64,000 bases of DNA from Podocnemis expansa (GCA_007922195.1 ML682008.1:4291077-4355076), one strand, 5' to 3'; positions 45,595-58,544 are shown, numbered from the stretch's first letter. The notes: generated by a model from the letters alone, not told the origin. Made by a program: numbers and translations.

Positions 45595-46420
45595 CTGAAT
45601 TTCCCAACCCCTCGTGACAGCTAGTAACGGTTTTATGTCAAATTAGTCAGTACCCCCCCCCGGATTTCCCAACACCCCATTTGGCTGCCAGGTAGTGACT
45701 GTTGGACCAAAGGAGTGAGCACCCCCAATTCCTTCTGCACCCCCGGTTTCTACCCGCTGCCCCCCTTGTCAGCTAGTAACAGTGTTTGACCAAAGGAGTG
45801 AGCACCCCCAATTCCCCCTACAGCCTCCCTGAATTTCCCAGCAGCCCCCCAGTTGTCAGCTAGTAACAGTGTTAGACCAAAGGAGTGGGCACCCCCAATT
45901 CCTTCTGCACCCCCTGAATTTTTCAACAGTCCCCCGTGTCAGCTAGTAGCTGTTTTATGTCAGATTAGTACCTCCTACACCCCCATTTGTCAGCTAGTAC
46001 CAGTGTTATACTGAATTAGTCAGCCCCCTCACACCCCGTGCACCCTCCTGAATTTCCCAGCAGCATACCACTTATCAGCTAGCAACAGTATTGTATCAAA
46101 TTAGTGAGCACCCCCAAACCTCCCCAGCGTGCCCTGGTACCCTCCCTGATTTTCCCAACAGCCCTCATTTGTCAATTAGTAACAGTGTTAGATCAAATTA
46201 GTGAGCACCCCCATTTCCCCCACACCCTCCCTGAATTTCCCAGTAGCCCCCCTGGTTGTCAGCTGGCAACAGTATTGTATCAAATTAGTGAGCACCTCAA
46301 TTCCCCTCTACATCCTCCCAGAATTTCCCCACAGTCCTCAGCTGTCAGCTAGTAGCAGTGTTAGACCAAATTTGTGAGCATCCCCTAAACCTCCCCCCTA
46401 CGCCCCCTCTAATTTCAAGT
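45595..46420 (-). repeat. Minisatellite array, right arm of the inverted repeat
   Basis: About 10 copies of the same ~84-bp unit as 43710-44845, but reverse-complemented: GAATTTCCCAGCAGCCCCCC, TTGTCAGCTAGTAACAGTGT, TAGACCAAATTAGTGAGCAC. Anchors lie from 45617 to 46344. The array ends with TAATTTCAAGT (46410-46420), the exact reverse complement of the first bases of the left arm. It lies in PCLO intron 1, about 210 bp after exon 1. The + strand is C-rich. Confidence 0.95.
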
Positions 46421-46896
46421 CTTGAGCATGGGCTTGCTGGCCAAAGAGTGAGGATGCATCTGGTGTTGGCTTCACTTGTTCATTGCTATGTGAAGGTTGA
46501 AACAGTCCGTCCTAGTCTTAATTCACTGTTTGCCTAAAGAGGGGGTACTTTATTATCTGTGGGTGCTGTCAGTAGGAACGCACCGTTACCCCACATTCTG
46601 CGGATGGAAAGCTAGAGGAAGCCTGTCCCTTGTCCAGGGTCCTGAATCTGTCCGTTTCTTGTGACCATAGTTGAGGTATAAGGCTAGTTTGCAGGCTGCA
46701 GTTTCCAAGGGTTGGGTGCATTGTTTGTCTTGAAGCAGGATACAGAAAAGAACCTCTTTTGGCTCCCTGTTGCATGGGTTATCGTGGAGTGCTGACCTCA
46801 CCTCAGATAAATGCCCATTCTGTTTATATAATGTCAGGCTTATATAAGTAAATGCTAAATGAACACAAAAAACAGCTCTTCAAAGCATCCAGTGTA
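46421..46896. other. PCLO intron 1, no recognisable feature
   Basis: Unique-looking sequence after the right array; nothing supported. Confidence 0.5.
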
Positions 46897-46970
46897 GTGG
46901 GATTTTCTCCCGCAAAAGCTCGTGTGATAAATAAATCTGTTAGTCTTTAAGTGCCACAAGACTCCTTGCT
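46897..46970 (+). repeat. Interspersed repeat A fragment
   Basis: GTGGGATTTTCTCCCGCAAA, ATAAATAAATCTGTTAGTC and AAGTGCCACAAGACTCCTTG identify the family. Confidence 0.85.
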
Positions 46971-46975
46971 GTGTT

Positions 46976-47036
46976 GTGTTTTTTTTGGTTTTCTTTTTTT
47001 TTTTTTTTTTTTGTTTTTTTGTTTTTTTGTTTTAAA
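46976..47036. repeat. Long T tract in PCLO intron 1
   Basis: About 60 bases of nearly pure T with a few G interruptions, directly after a repeat A copy. Confidence 0.9.
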
Positions 47037-50000
47037 CAAAAGAGGATATGGGACCAAATCTACCCTTGAAGGAACTTCACAGGAGTCAGTGAAATTATAC
47101 CTTGGATGCATTTGTCTCCATTTTGATTGAAACTGAGGTTTCATTTTAGATCTCTTGCATGCTTTGTTAAGAATGGCAAATAATGAAAATTTCTGAAGAA
47201 TGTAATTCTATGTCTAGTTTAGGGCCTGATCTGCATCTTATTGAAACCTCCAGTGGTGCATAATCAATCACAAAACTCCCTTTTGTGTAGAAATCTGCAA
47301 TACCACAAGGAGGCACAGATCTTAAAATTTTTTTTTTCAAGCTATATACTGATATGAAGGAAGATAAACATTTCCATCACATTCTTGGGGTAATTTTACT
47401 TGGCCATAATTTTATATCTGTAAACAGTGGTTACCTCAGACTTACATGCTGGGATAATGAGAAACAGATGATTGTTATAGTCAGGTACCTTATACACAAT
47501 TTGCATTAAAAGAGACTGTGTTTGGTAAATAATAAATTTAATAATCCAGTGTGCTTTATTATGATGAGTTAAAAGATTTATTATGTTATCATCTGTCCTC
47601 TCTGACTTTTGAACCTGTGCCGATCACCACAGTATCTCTCTGCATTTAGATATTATCAGGTATCCATGCCTGCTGAGTGGCTTCACTTGCTCTTTTCTGT
47701 CACTGGAATTTTCTGATAAGGGTATGAAGCCTGACTTTGGACTGCCTAATCCAAAACCCATAGATCTCGTTGGAATCCCTCATTTGATTTCCGTGGACTT
47801 TGGATCAAGCGCACAATGATTTTGATGAAAGCATGTGACTAGCTTAGTGATGCTGAAATTCCCTAGTTTCAAACTTTTTTGCTCTTCAGCAGACTGTTGC
47901 TTTGAAGAGTAACTGTGTGAGAAATGAAATTAGAGCTGGGAAAGAGATTAAGGCATCTAGCCCACCTATTTTCCAGTGCAGGATTGTTCCCATTTATAGC
48001 ATGCATCTTCCAGTTTCATAAGTAGTGACGGTGAAGTTCTGACTCAGAATCTGCACAGTATCCTATTGTTATGGTGTCCTTACTTCACTGGCTTTTAGAT
48101 TTTTTAAAATATAAATGAGTTTTTTGTTTTCAGTATACAGCGCTTACTTTATAAAGTGAGCATATGCCTGTTGTCATACAGTATCTGACATAAAGCAGTT
48201 ATTTCCTATTCTAAATATAAAAGGAAACTGGTATTCCATATACTGTTGTGTGACACATCTTGGCAACTACTGACTTTTTAATAGCAAGCACTATATGTAA
48301 TAGGATACAGAGTTGCCCCTTCACCTGCATAAATTAAGTGCCTTAGTTATATGTATTTTTAGAGGCTTAGTGCTTTCAAGTCATTGGAAATCTAGCAGCT
48401 AAGCTGGTATAAGACCAAGTAATGCATATTATGACACTATAACCATTTTATTATAAGTACTAAGACCATTTTTCCAAACCTGAGTGCTTAAAATGAATCA
48501 CCTAAATAAAATTGACTGGATTTTTTTTTCCCCCCCAGAGGCATGTTGAACAGGTGTAGTACTTGTTGGCTTCAGTGGGAGATTGGGGTGCTCTGCATCT
48601 CTGAAGAAAATCAGATAATCTTTTAGTTTGGAGTCTAAAATGTGGCTGAATCATGAAAAAACATTCTCAGCTAGTGGAAATCAGTATGACTCTGTTGAAT
48701 ATCAATGGCACTATTCCAGTATAGTGGCAAATCTGTTCCATATCATCAGAAAGGATTAGATGACCAAATCTCTTTCTAACACAGCCACTTCATTTTAGCT
48801 AAACTTAAGTGCTGTGAAAATGTCTGTCCAAGAGCCTGTCTTCACAAGCATTGTATTTTTTTTCTTCCATAACAAACAAGATCTTTTTGCCAGTTTCATA
48901 ATTATAATGACTCTAAGAAAGTAACAGTTCTCAGCAGAACATACTGTTTTTGTATATATGTATATTCTGTAATTATGAAGGATCATGTCATTTGTGTTCA
49001 TTGTTAATCATTTATTTTATTTTGAAATTAATTTTAATTGATGGTACAAACAGTCTGGTTTAATTATATCACAAAGGTCTTCAGTCTATTAAAGACCTGA
49101 TCCAAAGCTTGCTCATTTCAGCAGTAAAAATCCAGTTGATTTCCCTGAGGTTTGGATCAGGCCCTAATAATTATATAACATTACGTGACTGCTTTGCTGA
49201 ATCAGGGCCTAAAAGAGAAAGAGAAACAACAGAATAAGGGCATTGGGGAATGAGGCAAAAAGTATTTTTGGCCTTAACTCAAAACTGCCTCTCGTTTAAA
49301 AATGTTTGCAGCAGGAAATTCCCTACCAAACAAATATGAAAATTAAGCTCTTAGATTTACAAAAATTTCAATAACTATACATATATTATGTGACAATGAT
49401 AAACGACTGTTCTTGAAACTTAGTTCACACATAGGTGCGGAAAAGTTTAGTAAAACTCTGCTCCCATTCACATCTGCCCAAAACTAAAATGACTGAATGC
49501 AAGCTTTAGTCAGGTAAAAGTTTTCAATAAATCTGTCTTCTGAAGCCATTTTATCCACAGTTTAAGTACAGTCTGTTTCCTTTGTATAGGAACATTCATT
49601 TATGGAGAAGGGCAATGCAAATCTGGTTTGCACATTAAACATGAAGTCTGGCAGCATGAAGCAGTAATTATTCAATACATGCTTTTTTTCTTATTTTTAA
49701 AATCATTAACTCTGCAAAATAGTAATAATCTGGGCAACAAGATTTTGCACTGAGAATTGGGTATGGCTTTAAAAATCTATGCCAATTTTTTTAACAGTAT
49801 TCCTTGTTCAAAGAGATCCATGTTTCAAAGTCTGCTTCTCCCATAAGTACAACTCTTAAAGAAGTTCACAATTAGTTGACTTAAAAAAAAAACAAACAAC
49901 TTTTTTTCTGGCTTCATGCATGTGAAATTTCCATTAACCTCATTTTTCCAGACCTGAACTTTGAATTCTGTTTCTCAAAACACTGGTAGTTAATAGTCTC

Positions 50001-51514
50001 AAACTGAATTAGCAGTAGGCAGGATTTATGACCATAAGTTGTTAATGGTCATACTTCCATTTTTTCCTCTTAGGGTCTTGCTGTTTTAAACCTAAACATT
50101 TAAATTTCTTGAACAGTTGTAAGCATTAATACCAGAACCATACTTAGCCCTTAGTATAATAGCCAATAAATTATCACAAAACAAGCACCACATCTTTGGA
50201 TGAATCCAAAATGTACCTCAGAGTGATGTGGGACTAGAAACAGATAAGCCTGCCTGGCACCCTGCAAAAACTCACATGACTAGTTTGGTTTTTGTCGTCA
50301 TCGTGGCCCTTAGAGTCTTTGATAGGCTGAGTGTTGTGAATGATTGCCTGTTTTTCATGAATGTACATTAAGAAATAACATCTTTAGAAATGTGGGACTA
50401 AATGTTTGATGTCTGGAAACTGATTATAAAGCTACAAGAGAATGGTGGCATAGGAGAGAACGTCATATCCTTCAGCAAAGACTCAATGATAGTATGAAAT
50501 AGAACATCATGTCACCCCCTTTAGCTAAAATACAATAGCACTGAATAAAATATCATCCCCTCCAGATACAACCCAATGCAGCAACATGTAGAGCACCATA
50601 ATTTGCCAAGAGTATGCACTAGCTTTAGATCCTTTCTTTCTCTATCTTAGCGTGCTATGTTATATTTCTTTAAAAAAATACTTCTGAAAGGAAAACACCT
50701 GCAGAATAAGAGAGATCCTTTTCTTATTAGAAATTCTGTTTTCTGAAGTGGGGGTGCGGGATAGTTTGTGTTATTTATGAAAAAGCTAATAAGTGATGTT
50801 TACCTCAGCTAGCTTACGTTTCACCTGAATGAAGAGGTATTTTTTCTTCATTCATGAATGTAAGTGTAAATACTATAATAAAAGACACATCTACATCTTG
50901 ATCTGCTATGATTTTTAGGTGCTTAAAATTGTGCTGCATATTGAGTTGTGAAGATACCATTAAAAGTAGGTACAAATTGCCAGAGCATAATTGTAAAACA
51001 TTTTGCAACATGTCTAGTATTTTTCATGAAGGGATATGCTTTTATCGGTTGATCGTTAAACACGTATCTTTTACTGTTCTTTTTGCCTCCATGTTTGAAT
51101 TGCAAACCCCAAGGGATGCTGTGGAGAGTTAATCAGTTGGGTTTAGATGAAATGGAAAATCACAGCTTAATTTTGAAGTGCTTCAGACTTCTGAAAGAAA
51201 ATTCTCTGGTTAAAGATGGTTCTTGTGTTAGATTAGTTTCTGAACACTAAATCAGATGCCAACTAAATATTCAGAAAAATGTTTCTGGAACAAAAAAATG
51301 TGATAATACTTCAAGTAATAAGCCCTGATTATGCAAATACTTAAGCACATGAGTAATTTCACTCATGTTAATAATCCCACTGAGGACTATTCACTAAGGT
51401 TAAGGAACCATATTGTGTAACTTTTCTTTCCTTAATTTAATTTCTGTTAATTTAATTTTTTATAAACATTTTTTTCTTCCAAAGAGTTCAATAATTGAAA
51501 CTAATTTATAAGTT
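47037..51514. other. PCLO intron 1, no recognisable gene
   Basis: AT-rich intron sequence. All open frames are short and AT-biased. No repeat could be bounded with confidence. Confidence 0.6.
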
Positions 51515-51590
51515 CCAAAAGGGCAGCTGTGTTAGTTTAGTTCAGCAAAACAAACAAGGAATCGTGTGGCACCTTTAAAGACTAACACAA
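51515..51590 (-). repeat. Interspersed repeat A next to PCLO exon 2
   Basis: TTCCAAAAGGGCAGCTGTGT, TAGTTTAGTTCAGCAAAACA, AACAAGGAATCGTGTGGCAC and CTTTAAAGACTAACAC read the family on the minus strand. It ends about 53 bp before the first base of exon 2. Confidence 0.85.
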
Positions 51591-51643
51591 ATGTATAGTC
51601 ATTCTTTCACTATTTTTATTTTGCTGTATTTCTCTCCCCACAG

Positions 51644-52847
51644 ACATCCTGAGCTTGATATAAACCACTATGCAAGACAGCCAGGTAAGCCTCCAGAAGT
51701 CGGGCAATACAGTTTAAGCAAAAGCCGAACAGTAGATGTGTTGAAGACAGAACAACGGACACCTGGAAGGAGCCCTTCTTCCATCAGTCTGAGGGAATCT
51801 AAATCCAGGACTGATTTTAAAGAAGATCAGAAGCCAAGTATGATGCCTAGCTTCCTCTCTGAGGCCAATCCATTAAGTGCAGTCACTTCTGTTGTAAACA
51901 AGTTCAATCCTTTTGATTTGATATCAGACTCAGATGCAGCCCAGGAAGAAGCCAACAGGAAACAAAAAGCAGTTCAGAAGGACCAGGGAAAGCCAGAAGA
52001 GCAAAAGGGACAGGCAAAGCATCCAACTCAGCCACAATCTCCAAAGCCAACAGTTCAGCAAAAAGGGCTTGTCAAACCTGCATCCCAGCAAGCAGGGGCT
52101 TCCAAATTGCCACCCCAACAACAACCACAACCTGGGGCAAGTAAGCAAGCTCCAAAGCCAGGGCCTGGTCAGCCAGATGGCTCTCCATCAGAGCAAGCAA
52201 AACAACCATCTCAACAACGAGGGTCACAGAAAACTCAGCCCCAGCAATCAGAACCCGCAAAACAGGTACCTCAACAACAGAGTCCTGCTAAACCTTCCCC
52301 ACAGCAACCAGGCCCAACCAAAACATTACCACAGCTGCCTGATTCTGCTAGAGCATCATCCCAGGCACCAGGTCCCCTAAAGCCATTGGTGCAGCAGCCA
52401 GGGCTTACAAAACAACCATCTCAACAACCAGGACAGCCAGCAGCTCCTGCAAAGCCATTCCCTCAACAAACAGCTCCTACTAAACAGCCATCTCAGCAGC
52501 CTGGGCCTGGGCATGGGAAGCCATCCCCTCAACAAACGGGACCCGCTAAACAACCAGGGGCTACAAAACCAACTTCTCAGCAAGCAGGGACCACAAAGCT
52601 ACCATCACAAGAGCCAGGACCTGCAAAACTATCAGGCCAGCAGCCAGGGACTGGTAAACCTTCACAGCAACAAGCAACTGCAGCTGCACCCAGTGAATCA
52701 GTCCTAAAGAAAACTTTCTGTCCTCTTTGCTCTAGCACTGAATTGCTTCTGCATACTCCAGAACAGGCCAATTATAATACGTGCACACAGTGTCAGACTG
52801 TAGTCTGCAGCATGTGTGGCTTTAATCCTAATCCTCATATAACAGAG
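51644..52847 (+). CDS. PCLO: Piccolo, exon 2: N-terminal blocks, Q/P repeats, start of zinc finger 1
   Basis: Acceptor TTTCTCTCCCCACAG ends at 51643 and donor GAG|GTAAGT follows 52847. The first base completes Arg61, and the exon ends in phase 0 (401 further codons, residues 62-462). The mammalian PCLO order is clear: LSKSRT (about 84-89), [15 protein letters not shown] (about 104-118), [16 protein letters not shown] (about 143-158), then a tract of PQQPGPAKP-like decapeptides (about 190-410). Zinc finger 1 follows, with cysteines 420, 423, 441, 444, 449 and 452; its last cysteine pair must lie in exon 3, beyond this window. In known Piccolo these fingers bind PRA1, and the protein organises synaptic vesicle clustering. 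The repeat tract appears shorter than the human one as I recall it; no alignment was run. Confidence 0.96.
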
Positions 52848-53986
52848 GTAAGTTAAGTAGTGTCTAACGTTGATTTTCATTCTGTGGCTAAGGCCAGAAG
52901 TGCTTTGGTTTGAAGGGCCCTTATAGCAAGTTAAGCGGAGAAGGTGAGGTTATTTAGGCAAACAATTCATATTTAGTTTGGAGGCATATAACAGTTCTGT
53001 GTTTGTACAGTGTCTAATACAGTGCAGTCTTGATATGTGATGGAGACTCTGAGCATGACTGCAATACAAGTAATAAGTAAGACAATCTAATATGAACGAC
53101 TTTTAAAGCAATTACTTTTGCTTGGGGTTTAACACTTCTCTGTTGTGTTTGTAACTTGGATACCAGAGTATTGTGTTGATGTATGTAAACCTAAAAGATA
53201 AACTGAGACAGGAAATGACTGCACAGTGGAAGTGACACTGACTAGCCTGTATTCTGTGTGTCTGCTGAGAGAGGTGCAAAAAATAAGCAAGCATTGCAGA
53301 TGGTGAAAAAAATCAATTAGAACTTAAAAAAAAAAAAACAACCTGTTTTACTATCTGGAGTTATTAGTCACACAAATGTTCACATTTGTGTTTGAAGTGG
53401 ATAGAGTAAGATCTGCAAGTGGTCTACATTGGCATAGTTTTAGAACGATACAGATCTAGAGGAGTTGAGAATTTGGCCAGTGATTTGTAATCTGATGGTT
53501 TCCAAACTTCTTCAGTAAGATGGACCATTCATTAAAATCTAAAAATCATTCTGTGGACTATCTTCATTCCCAACTGTGATCCTCATTCTTGTAATTATAG
53601 TATAGAGTTACTTGAAAGTAATTTTAGGGAAAAAAATTAACTTGCTTTAATTTGAGGTGTGTGGTAGCTTGATGTGTGTTCTCTGCTGCTTTTCCATGGG
53701 AATTCACAATAATGTTTCCTCTTGTTGCTTTGAAGCCCCCATAACTCTAATTTCTCAAAGTTGCTTTGTAATTTGGTTCTGGATGTTTTCGATGCCTGCA
53801 TTTTTGCTATTACATGCAAATTTGGTAGAACTAGAACCAAAGAAGAACCCAATAAACCAGTCATTAAGTAACCAGAGACAATGTTTGAGAGGGTTATCAT
53901 TATTTTAATTTAGATAGTCAGGAAAGCTAATGGAAAGAAGCCTGGACTGGGTAACAAAGGGAGTGACCAGAGAGTGCTGCTGGTCG

Positions 53987-54020
<34 letters not shown>

Positions 54021-54339
54021 TCTATCTATATACAGTAGCTTTGAGAAATAGATATATGCGTATAAGTAACTTTGAGAAATATATATTTTAGGCAGCCATC
54101 TAATGGAAGTCAAAATGAAAACACTAGTACCCTGAAACTTTACTGCCACACACTTGCAACCTGAGTCTGGCCAGCTTGGTGGAACAATGGTGTTGGATCA
54201 TATTACAGGAAAATAATTGGACCGTTTTCTAGGTTTGGAATAAGTGATCTCAAGAGAATTGTCCAGAAAGAGGGTTTACAAACAAATCATTAAGTAGCCA
54301 CATGAAATATTATTATGTGACAGTTGTTGTGACATTATA
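52848..54339. other. PCLO intron 2, start
   Basis: It opens with the donor GTAAGTTAAG. Apart from a GT microsatellite at 53987-54014, nothing is recognised. No exon 3 (the EWLCLNC-type zinc-finger end) is found up to position 64000, so intron 2 is at least 11 kb long. Confidence 0.6.
53987..54014. repeat. GT dinucleotide microsatellite
   Basis: Fourteen uninterrupted GT units in intron 2 of PCLO. Confidence 0.95.
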
Positions 54340-54620
54340 TGTAGTGTTGTAGCTATTTTTGTCCCAGGATATTAGAGGGGAAAGGTGGGTACAGCAATAT
54401 ATCTTATTGGACCACCTTGCACCTGTTAGTGGGCCACTTCACCTTGAATGATCCCTTGAAATACATCAATTACCTATGCTAAACAATCTGTTCCATCTTG
54501 TATTTAGCTGTTATGCTCTAAGTAAGTTTCCATGACCTGAAGAAGAGCTCTGTGTAAGCTCAAAATCTTGACTCTCACCCCAAGAGAAGTTTGTCCAATA
54601 AAAGATATTTCCTCATCCCT
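54340..54620 (+). mobile_element. Penelope-like remnant or derived fold-back
   Basis: GTCCCAGGATATTAGAGGGG and ATATCTTATTGGACCACC at the left face AAGTTTGTCCAATAAAAGAT at the right, so the ends are inverted. GAAGAGCTCTGTGTAAGCTC is shared with 62565-62660, in opposite orientation. The family assignment follows from the larger element there. Confidence 0.45.
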
Positions 54621-55164
54621 CCTTTTTTTCTCTACTAGTGATATTAGTTCTGCATGGAGAGGAGCTTCTTATAAACCTTTATTTTCAAGTGTTTGCAGCT
54701 TTCAGAGGGATGGGAGAGGAGAAAAACCTCTTTAACTGAAGTTTCTCATGCTTATTCAGGACTCCTGACTGGAAAAATTTCTTTGGACTGTTTATATTCA
54801 GTTATCAGGTCATGGGTCCAAGGTTGGTCTGTCTTTCTTTCTATTTCAAATACTAGCTTGTGTTTAATATCCATGGAGACAGCAAAGAGCCTTCAATGTC
54901 TTTTGTACCAAACTGGTTTATAGGGAGCTGCAAGTCTTTGTAAATTCATCAATTTTCCACTAACTTTTCAGTAGATATTGAACTCCATGCCTACGCATAA
55001 TATGTTGAGACAATAAATACAGCTGCATTTAAGACCATCTGATTACATACATATGTAAAAAGGAAATTTGAATTTCATATCTCACTTTGAAATAAACACA
55101 GATAAGACATTTATTTCACAGTGCAATCATTTCTGCAAATGAAGGTATAGTACTTCGAATCCTG

Positions 55165-55830
55165 TCAGCAACTAGTGCTATGCTGATGACTCCAAAATCT
55201 ACATCTCCCCTTCTGCTCACCCCTTCATCTCCAATCTTACTGAAATTTCACTCTGGATGTTTTGTGGCCATCTGCAATGATGGGACATAACAAAACCTGA
55301 GCTCTTGATCTTTTCCTTTGGCATACTTTTCTCCTGCTCAAACTCAGCTTCTGATTCCCCTTTTCTTCCAATGTCTGGGTTGTTGACACCTCTTGATGCT
55401 TCTTCCTGCACACTGTCTTATATGCTGTTTCCACCATACTACTTGAAAGCTATACTTTGTTCCTCAGTCATCCGTCATTGTAATTACTATAAACACTTTT
55501 TTTCTAGTCTGTCTTTACTCCTAGCCAGTCAATCCAGAATGCAGCTAAAATAAACTTCCCATGTCACCACTCAAAGCACATGATTTATCTAATGCAATCC
55601 CTTCATTGGCTGCTTCTCACCTGCTGTATATCATTCAAGCTTCTCATATTCTCCTTTAAGACTCTGTTCACTTTTCCTAGGCTAAGTTCTCATTTGCTCC
55701 TACTCGCTCATTTTAGCCGATGTTCCGATTACATTGCCCTATTGCATGTTTTGTATCTCCTCTTCATTGTCTTTGTGTCTTTTATTCATACACCTTGTGT
55801 TTGGAACTCTCTTATTAAGGCACAGTCCTT
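55165..55830 (+). mobile_element. L2-like LINE fragment
   Basis: The + strand reads CYADDSKIYIS-like sequence (about 55175-55205; YADD is the catalytic motif of LINE reverse transcriptases). After several frameshifts comes a SLHWLLLTCCISFKLL block (about 55605-55650), resembling the conserved HWLPV..RI.FKI segment at the 3' end of L2-type ORF2. It is heavily decayed and lies in PCLO intron 2. Confidence 0.6.
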
Positions 55831-58544
55831 GACCCCCCCCACCCCCCACCATCCCATGACATTTCTAAATGAAAAATAAATAGATGAACAAAAAATAAGG
55901 GGAAAAGCAACATGTAAGGGAATTTTCATTGTTCAGCTTGCTGACAATTCCTTTGTAAACTACTATATCTGCCTTCTGCAAGAGATTCTTGCAACTTCCT
56001 CTGGAGCATCAAGTTCTGGGCACTGTCAATGATAGGAGATTGAACAACTGGTCTGTTTCAGTATGGCAGTTCCTGCATTTCTTTATCACTACTTGGCAGA
56101 TTCTTGTAGACGTCACAACAGAAGAATCCTTAGAAAGGAGGATTGAATAAGAAAAGGATAGTTGCTTTGCAGAGTAGCTCCAGAAGTGCATTCCATGCAT
56201 CAAGACATCATGGAGGACAGTGAAAATTAACACCAGAGGTTCACCCTCTCCTCATTTAAATTTCTGCTAAAATGTTCTCATTCAATATGAAGCCTGTAAA
56301 CCTTAATTCACTACAAAGAACTTTGTAACCAAGACCCCAAAGTCATGTATGTACTGCTAAGAAATCATATCATATCATTTCCACCATGTGCCTGAACTAA
56401 CTTGCATTGCAAATGTCTTTGGACAAGCTATTGTCTGTTTGTCTTGTTTTGTACAGTACATTCCAGACTAAAAGCACAGCATAAATAGCATGTGGCTGGT
56501 AACATATGTCTCTCTAATCTGTCTAGGTATTTATACCCCATCCATTGCTGTGTTGTATGAGTGCCTAGCAACAATTATATAAAGTTAAAAAAAAAATCTA
56601 AACACAGTTAATGTGTGGTCCTCCACTCTATCTCTCATATGTGTACCATTGAATCACATCTACCATGTATTTGTTTTATTATGTGATTGTTAGGGAATTT
56701 CTTCCCTTCATTTGATTTTCATTCTTACATTCTCTATTGTCCAACATCATGGGTCATCAGTGAAGACTGAACCCTGCACTTCCAACTGATTCATGTACAT
56801 GAGTAATCCCGTTGACATGGGGAAAAGAGCAGATATGTTTAAACACTTGCTTTGCCAGAACCAGGGCCAAAAGCATTAACTTCTACACTTGGTTTCCTTT
56901 GGCTGGTAGTTGTAGCAGACCATCATGTTCTGTGAACAAGCCATCAGAGGATGAATAACAGAGACTCAGAGATCGATTATACTGAGATAACACATCTTTA
57001 TATCTGATTCAATAAATGGGTGGATTGACTCAGATTCTATAGCTTTTAATGTTGTATCTGAGATCTCTTCTATAGGCTTCTCTTTGATATTGCTTGCCTT
57101 TAGAAATCCCACTGCTTTTAAGCAATTCTTTCTACCTTTAATAATACATCTCAGTTCTTCCATTCTGACATTCAAATAACACATTTCCCATGTTTTCAGA
57201 GATATAGGCTTCTCTTCCCTTTTTTACTGTTACCTTCTATGTTCATTTCATTAGTGACTTGTAGTGTTCTTTATGATAAATAATTATTTACCAATACTTG
57301 TAACTTTTATATATATTTTTAATTTTGGTGATGGGGTGGTTTAGTAAGGTGCATGTTAAATACATATTAAGAATTTTAAATGAGGAATGTCCTTTATGGT
57401 TTTCATTGCAATTATAACTCAACAGATAGATGTTAGAAACCCATTAAAAGTATACACAGTGTGTAAGAATAGTATTTTGAACTAGAGGAGTGTCTCATAA
57501 TTCAGAAGTACATAAGGACATAGGACTTGCAGAAACGTCTTGAGTTTTCTAATCCACTCCCCTCGTATCATAGGCAACTTTATTATATAATACCATTTAT
57601 GAATTTCTCAAGTTCCACCCTGATAAGTACATTGCATTCCTGGGGAAACTCCTGTTATGACTTTTGCAAATTTGAATTCACAAATGTGATGTATTAAAGG
57701 CACACAACTTTGTGTAAACCTAATACAGTATTGATAGAAGTGTTTTCAATTCTTTTGCTAATGAAGGCAGATTTTGGATTTAAACATTCTTTGCAGCACT
57801 TGCAGTTCAAAGCATTGTGCTGGTGCACGAGAACCAGATATTGATATGGACTAGAAACTTAGTGTTAACAAAAATAAGGCTTATAGACTTGACTGTCTGG
57901 GCTTTATTGTGGCTGTACAAATAGCTTCCCCAGAAAGCTCTCTGTAAAACTTAGCTCTGAAGATTATTTATTACTCATGGAATCATGAATAAGACAGTAC
58001 AAAATATGTAAGATGAAGGTGTTTAAATGCATCCAAAAACTGTTGTAAGTAAATGTGAAGCGCAGACAAAATGAAAGGTTAAAGAGAGTCAGATCAAGAC
58101 TTATTTATAAGTATCCAGATATTTCAGCTCAGATTCAACTCTTGTATACACTTGTGCAAAGCCAGAGTTATTCTATTAAAATGAGTGGACTTACTAATGA
58201 CTAACATCAAGGTAACAGAGATCAGGATCCAAGACAAAAATATTCAGTTACTTATCTAAAAAGTTTTTATCTCCATGTGTTAAAATAAATTATCCACAGT
58301 GAAATACTTCAAAAGTAGGGTTTTTTTCCTCCACAGAACAGTTGGCATTCCACTGTTACTGAACTGCAGTTTATGCATTGCTGTGTACTGAAATAATTTG
58401 GGACTTTGGATCAAATTAATCTTTAATATAATTCCTTTAATTCTACTCTCCTACAAGCAAGAACTAGTTGGAAGAATTTATATGAAATATTTCTGGTTAA
58501 GCACCACAATACACTTTACATTATTTTTCATCAGCAGAAGATTG
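55831..58544. other. PCLO intron 2, no recognisable feature
   Basis: A C run lies near 55831-55850. Otherwise AT-rich with no supported element. Confidence 0.5.

Noticed and set aside
44798..45607. Several frames of 90-120 codons on both strands around the CpG island
   Set aside because: GC-rich sequence lacks stops; only the PCLO frame matches a known protein and has matching splice phase.
51591..51643. Start codon-like beginning of the exon 2 frame
   Set aside because: These codons precede the acceptor at 51643 and belong to intron 1; the PCLO start is at 45200.
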